From positions 57,392-73,387 of the forward strand of contig DIVG01000055.1 of assembly GCA_002422425.1 (NCBI GenBank): a DNA stretch of 15,996 nt, written 5' to 3'. Shown here piece by piece: positions 13,782 to 15,996 of this stretch (position 1 is the first letter of the stretch; every line of letters begins with the position of its first letter). This DNA comes from Akkermansiaceae bacterium UBA6138 (GTDB lineage Bacteria > Verrucomicrobiota > Verrucomicrobiia > Verrucomicrobiales > DEV007). Position numbers and translations under genes: made by a program. The notes under the pieces were generated by a model, which was not told the DNA's origin, searched no databases, and saw only the letters and a list, made by a program, of their open reading frames with translations.

Positions 13782-15041
13782 TCAGAGCTTCCGCATCGTC
13801 ATGATTTCGTCGATGAGATCAGCGAGTTCATCCTGATTTTCACTTTCCTGAATGGCCCGCTTGAGCTGCGTGTAGCGGCTGCTGCGGGCCTCGCCGTGGC
13901 GCGGAGCGGTGTGCTGGAGATTGGATTCAAAATCGGACTTTAAAAGGCGAGTCGGATCGCTCCCTGCAGCAGCGACTCCTTTCAAGAGTGCGACGCTGCC
14001 GTCGGGCCGGTATTTCAGGCGGAGACGCCTTGCCGGAGGAAACGGCGCGGCGATGAGCGGGCAGTGCGTCGCCACGAAGATGGGGGCTTTTTGCGTGATG
14101 AGAAAGGTGCGGAAGAGATCGATCAGGGCCGAGCGAAGTTCTGGTGCGAGCCCTTCTTCAGGCGTGTCGAGGAAGAGGCTGCCCTCGCGCAGGTCGGTTC
14201 CGAAATACTGCGAATAGACCTGCCCGAGCCGCCGCAGCAGATTCCGGATCGCCGGACTGAGGGCGTCGAAGGGCAGGCTGCTTCCGTCGGGTAACTGCAC
14301 CGGAGCGGCGGTCTGCGCGAAGTCGAAGCGGAGTCCGCAGGGCTCCAGGAGCGATCCCCAGATGTCCTTCAGTGCGGTGAGGAGATCAGGAGTGGCGGCC
14401 TCGAACTCACGCTCGACTTCGGCAATGGTCTTGTCGCGGTTTTCGGGGCGCTTCAGGTAGAGGTGGTATTGGCATTCCCGCTCCTCGAGGTGGCGTGCGA
14501 GAAAGGCGGCGAAGTCACCGGCTTCGCGTCCGTCGAGGAGCGAGAGGTCGGGGCTGAACCAGGCGCGGCGATTTTCCGGAGCCGGTGAGGGAACGGGTTC
14601 GTCGAGAAGGAAGTCGGCAAAGCGGGTGCGGAACTCCTCGAAGTCTGGAGGTGAACTCGCGAGCGTCGCCCACTGATCGGATTCCTCCATCGCCGGATCG
14701 AGAACGAGGATGTCGCCTTCAATGCCGGCCGCATGGCGGGCGAGGTAGCGGTCATCGCCGTCGGTGCTGTATTTCGCGAGAACGAGGGCATCGGCGAGGT
14801 CGTCGTGGGTCGTTGTGACGGGCGCGGCGCAGGGATCCATGCACTGGTGTAGTTCAGCGAGCAGGGTGCTCTTGCCGCTGCCGTTCGGACCGATGAGGCA
14901 GAGATCGGGTAAAATCGCGCCCGTCTCCGGATCGGTCAGGTCGATCTCGCAGGCGGCGAACTGCCGGTAGCGGGAAAGGAGAAGGCGTTTGAGATGATGG
15001 AGTTCGGCCATGGAGAGGAGAGGATAAGACGATAGCGCCAT
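13782..15041 (-). CDS. AAA/SMC-like ATPase (OLD/RecF-like, AAA_21 type)
   Basis: 419 residues from the ATG at 15041, chosen for the good Shine-Dalgarno GGTGAG four bases upstream. ATG 15011 would also fit the family. Walker A GPNGSGKST (51-59) follows a typical N-terminal strand pair (LLLSRYRQFAACEIDL). An ABC-signature-like LSPAIRN stands at 261-267, Walker B SLFLDTPEEG at 288-297 and the H-loop-like VATHCPL at 323-329. The middle (about 60-250) is helical without the long coiled coil of SMC proteins. Such compact ATPases occur in defence systems and as stand-alone proteins. No nuclease (TOPRIM, HNH) domain is visible at the C-terminus, which ends in a charged helix (ESENQDELADLI). It is followed by the glycerate kinase and the DNA methyltransferase. 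Confidence 0.82.
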   Translation of the reverse strand: MALSSYPLLSMAELHHLKRLLLSRYRQFAACEIDLTDPETGAILPDLCLIGPNGSGKSTLLAELHQCMDPCAAPVTTTHDDLADALVLAKYSTDGDDRYLARHAAGIEGDILVLDPAMEESDQWATLASSPPDFEEFRTRFADFLLDEPVPSPAPENRRAWFSPDLSLLDGREAGDFAAFLARHLEERECQYHLYLKRPENRDKTIAEVEREFEAATPDLLTALKDIWGSLLEPCGLRFDFAQTAAPVQLPDGSSLPFDALSPAIRNLLRRLGQVYSQYFGTDLREGSLFLDTPEEGLAPELRSALIDLFRTFLITQKAPIFVATHCPLIAAPFPPARRLRLKYRPDGSVALLKGVAAAGSDPTRLLKSDFESNLQHTAPRHGEARSSRYTQLKRAIQESENQDELADLIDEIMTMRKL

Positions 15042-15047
15042 TTCTCA

Positions 15048-15061
15048 CCGCTTTTTTGCGG
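15048..15061 (-). promoter_or_regulatory. Small hairpin at the ATPase ribosome-binding site
   Basis: Reading the minus strand, CCGC and GCGG pair around six A, and the 3' GG is shared with the GGTGAG Shine-Dalgarno of the ATPase start at 15041. The stem is only 4 bp. Whether it affects translation is uncertain. Confidence 0.25.
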
Positions 15062-15090
15062 GGTGGGGGAGACTGTGGCAAATCACCCCC

Positions 15091-15117
15091 GTAGGACGGG
15101 TCTCCAGGCCCGTTCCC
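15091..15117 (+). repeat. Dispersed palindromic repeat, copy 2
   Basis: GTAGG followed by ACGGGTCTCCAGGCCCGT, differing from copy 1 (6003) at two positions across GTAG to CCCGT. It is in opposite orientation to copy 3, 23 bp away. Confidence 0.8.
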
Positions 15118-15140
15118 CGTCGGCTTACGGTGGGCACGGA

Positions 15141-15167
15141 ATGAACGGACCGGGAGACCCTTTCTAC
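15141..15167 (-). repeat. Dispersed palindromic repeat, copy 3 (inverted)
   Basis: On the minus strand it reads GTAGAA then AGGGTCTCCCGGTCCGTT, almost the same as copy 1 through the following CAT. It is paired tail-to-tail with copy 2. Confidence 0.8.
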
Positions 15168-15189
15168 TTTCCTTTTGCTCCGCCCCTCT

Positions 15190-15996
15190 TCACCCCAAAA
15201 TTTCCTCAACCACATTCCCATACACATCGGTAAGCCGGAAATCGCGGCCGCCGTGGAAGTAGGTGAGCGCTTCGTGATCGACACCCATGAGATGGAGCAG
15301 GGTGGCGTGGAAATCGTGGATGTCGACTTTGTCTTTCACCGCGTAGTAGCCGAACTCGTCGGTCGCGCCGTGATGATGGCCGGCCTTGACTCCGGCTCCG
15401 GCGAACCAGGTCGTGAAGCCGTGCGGGTTGTGGTCGCGTCCGTTCTGGTGACGTCCGGTGATGCCGTCAAAAAATTCGAAAGTCGGGGTGCGGCCGAATT
15501 CACTCCCGCAAATGACGAGGGTGTCATCGAGCATGCCGCGCCCCTTGAGATCGTGAAGAAGACCCGCGATGGGCTTGTCGACGGCGTTGGCGTTGCCGCG
15601 ATGGCCTTTTTCGAGTTCGGAATGCTGGTCCCAGAGATTGCCGTAGCGGGCCGTGGCGTGATTCACGGTGATGTAGCGGACGCCCGCCTCGGAGAAGCGC
15701 CGCGCCAGGAGGAGAGCCCGTCCGAACTCGTCGGTGTGTTCTTCATCGATCCCGTAGAGTTTCTTCGTCGCCTCGGACTCGTTCTCCAGATGCAGCAGAT
15801 TCGGCGCCTCGGTCTGCATGCGGAAGGCCAGCTCCATCTCGTCGAGCTCGGGGTCGACGCCCTGGGCACGCTCGATTTCGCGGATGAAATCGAGGTGGCG
15901 CTCCTGCTCCGCAAAACCGGGTTCGAGATTTTCCCAGGCGAGGCGCGACGATTTTTTATCGGGCCGGTCGACCGCGGTGCCGCCGAACTTTCCGGG
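15190..15996 (-). CDS. DUF1501 family protein (partial, N-terminus off the right edge)
   Basis: The frame is open from base 15996 to a TGA at 15190-15192, giving 268 visible residues. The internal ATG at 15837 is not the real start, since matching family sequence continues upstream (FGGTAVDRP, RHLDFIREIERAQGVDPEL). DUF1501 hallmarks: YELAFRMQT-like block (ELAFRMQTEAP), FGRALLLARR, GVRYITVNH, WDQHSELEKGH, DKPIAGLLHDLKGRGMLDDT, GSEFGRTP, GRDHNPHGFTTWFAGAGVKAG, GATDEFGY, HDFHATLLHLMGVDHEALTY and RLTDVYGNVV. The family is sulfatase-like (alkaline-phosphatase superfamily), usually Tat-exported. It is especially abundant in Planctomycetota and Verrucomicrobiota, where it normally follows a DUF1549/DUF1553 cytochrome-like gene that would lie beyond this edge. 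Confidence 0.92.
   Translation of the reverse strand, partial: PGKFGGTAVDRPDKKSSRLAWENLEPGFAEQERHLDFIREIERAQGVDPELDEMELAFRMQTEAPNLLHLENESEATKKLYGIDEEHTDEFGRALLLARRFSEAGVRYITVNHATARYGNLWDQHSELEKGHRGNANAVDKPIAGLLHDLKGRGMLDDTLVICGSEFGRTPTFEFFDGITGRHQNGRDHNPHGFTTWFAGAGVKAGHHHGATDEFGYYAVKDKVDIHDFHATLLHLMGVDHEALTYFHGGRDFRLTDVYGNVVEEILG

Larger units (their letters stand above)
15091..15167 (-). terminator. Possible transcription terminator or attenuating hairpin formed by the repeat pair
   Basis: Arms of about 27 bases pair through GGGTCTCC/GGAGACCC, GG/CC, CCGTT/AACGG and GTAG/CTAC, with a 23-base loop. It lies just downstream of the DUF1501 stop. No T-run follows on the minus strand, so a classical intrinsic terminator is not clear. 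mRNA 3'-end protection is the alternative. Confidence 0.3.
15042..15189. other. Intergenic gap with inverted repeat pair
   Basis: 148 bp between the DUF1501 stop and the ATPase start. It contains two copies of the dispersed repeat facing each other (15091-15117 and 15141-15167), which can fold into a long imperfect hairpin. A small CCGC-A6-GCGG hairpin (15048-15061 on the minus strand) has a 3' arm that runs into the GGTGAG ribosome-binding site of the ATPase gene. Confidence 0.7.

Overview
This is a GC-rich (roughly 60-65 % by eye) bacterial window, tightly packed with about 17 genes on both strands. The gene set points to the Planctomycetota/Verrucomicrobiota group, and Verrucomicrobiota seems the better fit. 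The evidence is a DUF1501 protein, paired Tat-exported proteins of the N,N-dimethylformamidase large-subunit type, oxidoreductases of the Gfo/Idh/MocA and SDR families next to an aldolase and an amidohydrolase, and mostly weak or absent Shine-Dalgarno sequences. This assignment is inference from gene content; no rRNA or marker gene is present.

Left part (1-2754, minus): two tandem paralogues of a Tat-exported DMFase-like family. The downstream copy is cut by the left edge. A 12-unit, 7-bp tandem repeat (2804-2887) separates them from a lower-GC toxin-antitoxin-like pair (2883-3943): a ParD-like antitoxin followed by a zeta-toxin/COG4185-type P-loop protein. A perfect inverted repeat sits just upstream of the antitoxin start.

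Centre (4009-8754): a divergent metabolic cluster. On the minus strand a Gfo/Idh/MocA oxidoreductase and an SDR overlap by ATGA. On the plus strand a DHDPS/NAL-family aldolase and an amidohydrolase_2 protein also overlap by ATGA. These four enzymes together look like an oxidative sugar or sugar-acid route (dehydrogenases, lactonase-like hydrolase, keto-acid aldolase), substrate unknown. An exported dienelactone-hydrolase-type enzyme converges on them.

Right-centre (8895-11776): a CLC-family anion transporter with the GNNLI and GREGT signatures that I recall from fluoride-type CLCs, carrying a 10-G run in its coding sequence. It is followed by a small secreted Tyr/Arg-rich protein, a spermidine-synthase-like Rossmann protein and a 60-residue conserved-looking hypothetical protein.

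Right part (11784-15996, minus): an AAA ATPase, a glycerate kinase and a beta-class DNA methyltransferase (TSPPY), the last two overlapping by 8 bp. Upstream of these lies a DUF1501 gene cut by the right edge. The gap before the ATPase carries an inverted pair of a short dispersed palindromic repeat whose third copy lies in the divergent promoter region near 6003. I found no tRNA, rRNA, IS element or CRISPR array.
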